From Dactylonectria macrodidyma (Eukaryota; Ascomycota; Sordariomycetes; Hypocreales; Nectriaceae), in assembly GCA_020744425.1 (NCBI GenBank), contig JAGMUV010000002.1:4942501-5006500 (forward strand): a stretch of DNA of 64,000 nt, written 5' to 3'. This document shows, one piece after another, positions 63,240 to 64,000 of this stretch. The notes under the pieces are model-generated. The model did not search any database, was not told where the DNA came from, and was given only the letters and a program-made list of their open reading frames with translations. A program made the position numbers and the translations under genes. Positions within the stretch are counted from its first letter, which is position 1, and the number at the start of each line of letters is the position of its first letter.

Positions 63240-63244
63240 CTTTT
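63240..63244 (+). terminator. RNA polymerase III terminator of tRNA-Val
   Basis: A run of five T four bases after the mature tRNA end. Confidence 0.85.
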
Positions 63245-63446
63245 TGCTTCTGAACAAAACACCATCATCCAAATCACCACTTGCACACCCTGTTCACAGC
63301 CTAGCCCCTAATCGCAGGCCACAAGCGTGTAATGCAGCACCAAAGAGGAATAGATGCCCCGCTTCCCTTTTCGTGAAAATATTTACCTTATACTACTACT
63401 ACCTCTACTACATATTCGAAACGACTCCCGTAAAACTACCACTGAA

Positions 63447-63719
63447 CTAGATCGTGGGACATGTACCTAATGTGGTCGTCGTTCGAGGGGCGCCGAACGG
63501 ACGGTTGTATTGGGCGAAGAGAGCTCCAAAAGGCGAAGTAGGATTCGGCGCAACATTCCGGCTGTGACGGAGTAGCGTCTGCGACCTTGTATGACAGATC
63601 AACCGGGAGCTTGGGTAGGGGGCTGTCGTCATTTCGTACTGCTTGACCTTGGTCTGGCGGAAAACCATGCCGCGGTCCCTCAGGTTAGGATCATTGCTGC
63701 TGGGGGGAGGGGTTGGCAT
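63447..63719 (-). CDS. Doubtful small gene at the window edge
   Basis: An ATG at 63719 opens 90 codons, beginning MPTPPPSSNDPNLRDRGMVF and rich in Pro, Thr and Arg, with no known domain. An alternative is an upstream exon starting at the ATG at 63842-63840 (first residues MKSYHDNHRQHHLNYYYK) ending at a GTATTT donor near 63789, spliced into this frame inside the Pro-rich start. Neither model has strong support. The codon pattern is only moderately convincing. Listed so that the last 0.5 kb is not overlooked. Confidence 0.25.
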   Translation of the reverse strand: MPTPPPSSNDPNLRDRGMVFRQTKVKQYEMTTAPYPSSRLICHTRSQTLLRHSRNVAPNPTSPFGALFAQYNRPFGAPRTTTTLGTCPTI

Positions 63720-64000
63720 GTTGGGGAGTCAAGTTGAAATATGATGTTTGTGAGAGTCAAGCATAGCAATACCGTCTTCTCAAAATACCTTGTAATAGTA
63801 ATTGAGGTGATGCTGCCTATGGTTGTCGTGGTAGGACTTCATGGCATCTATTCAAGTGAACAAGAGGTAGGCAACTTCTGAGGTAGTGTGAGGTGCCTAA
63901 TGAGAGGAGTGAAGGACGCAGCCCAATAGCATCTCAATAGCAGTAGTATAGAAGGTAGGGGTCATGATAGATACAGTCTGATCGCTGGCCTCCCCTATTC

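Noticed and set aside
1..64000. Secondary-metabolite gene cluster around the SDR and hydrolases
   Set aside because: No polyketide synthase, NRPS, terpene cyclase, P450 or cluster regulator is present.

Overview
The window is nuclear DNA of a filamentous ascomycete. The evidence is short introns (47-201 nt, mostly about 50-60) with GT-AG borders in most genes, Pezizomycotina-type gene content (GH75 chitosanase, APSES/ankyrin factor, cutinase-family esterase, Sim4-complex subunit), a Tad-like LINE, a Hop-like Mutator element and an intron-less nuclear tRNA-Val. Gene content suits a Sordariomycete. The species cannot be told from the sequence.

Layout. 1-14.5 kb: ordinary accessory genes. These are the tail of a membrane protein, a secreted/anchored membrane protein, an alpha/beta hydrolase, a 5'-nucleotidase-type metallophosphoesterase, a secreted GH75 chitosanase and a short-chain dehydrogenase. 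14.7-19.4 kb: a cluster of orphan genes. Three minus-strand single-pass membrane proteins lie in a row (one made of degenerate peptide repeats, one with a cytosolic PPxY-type tail), followed by a Ser-rich plus-strand protein. 20-27.6 kb: an NAD(P)-binding protein, then a long gene-poor stretch with a Tc1/mariner scrap, an ORF broken by one TAA, and a Cys-rich transmembrane protein.

30.5-46.2 kb is the most dynamic part. A CENP-L/Fta1-type kinetochore gene has its upstream region cut by a 4.2-kb Mutator-like element with perfect 9-bp target duplications, 59-bp terminal repeats, a transposase frame broken only by five TAA codons, and a second, apparently intact gene. Forty-seven bases beyond its duplication sits a full-length 5.5-kb LINE with both ORFs open, overlapping in ATGAGTAG, with a 12-bp target duplication and an ATCC-repeat tail. 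Next comes a 1202-aa orphan protein whose C-terminus resembles the HicA fold.

47.5-64 kb is a dense housekeeping block: an aldo-keto reductase of the L-glyceraldehyde reductase/glycerol dehydrogenase type, MET8 (siroheme synthesis), PEP7/VAC1 (FYVE, endosome-vacuole transport), MBP1 (G1/S transcription factor), a LYR-motif protein, an SSAT-like GNAT, a GPI-anchored cutinase-family esterase and tRNA-Val(AAC). I see no operon-like logic. Pairs are divergent or convergent with normal promoters and UTRs. Exon borders were read by eye from splice sites and frame continuity; all spliced totals reported are multiples of three.
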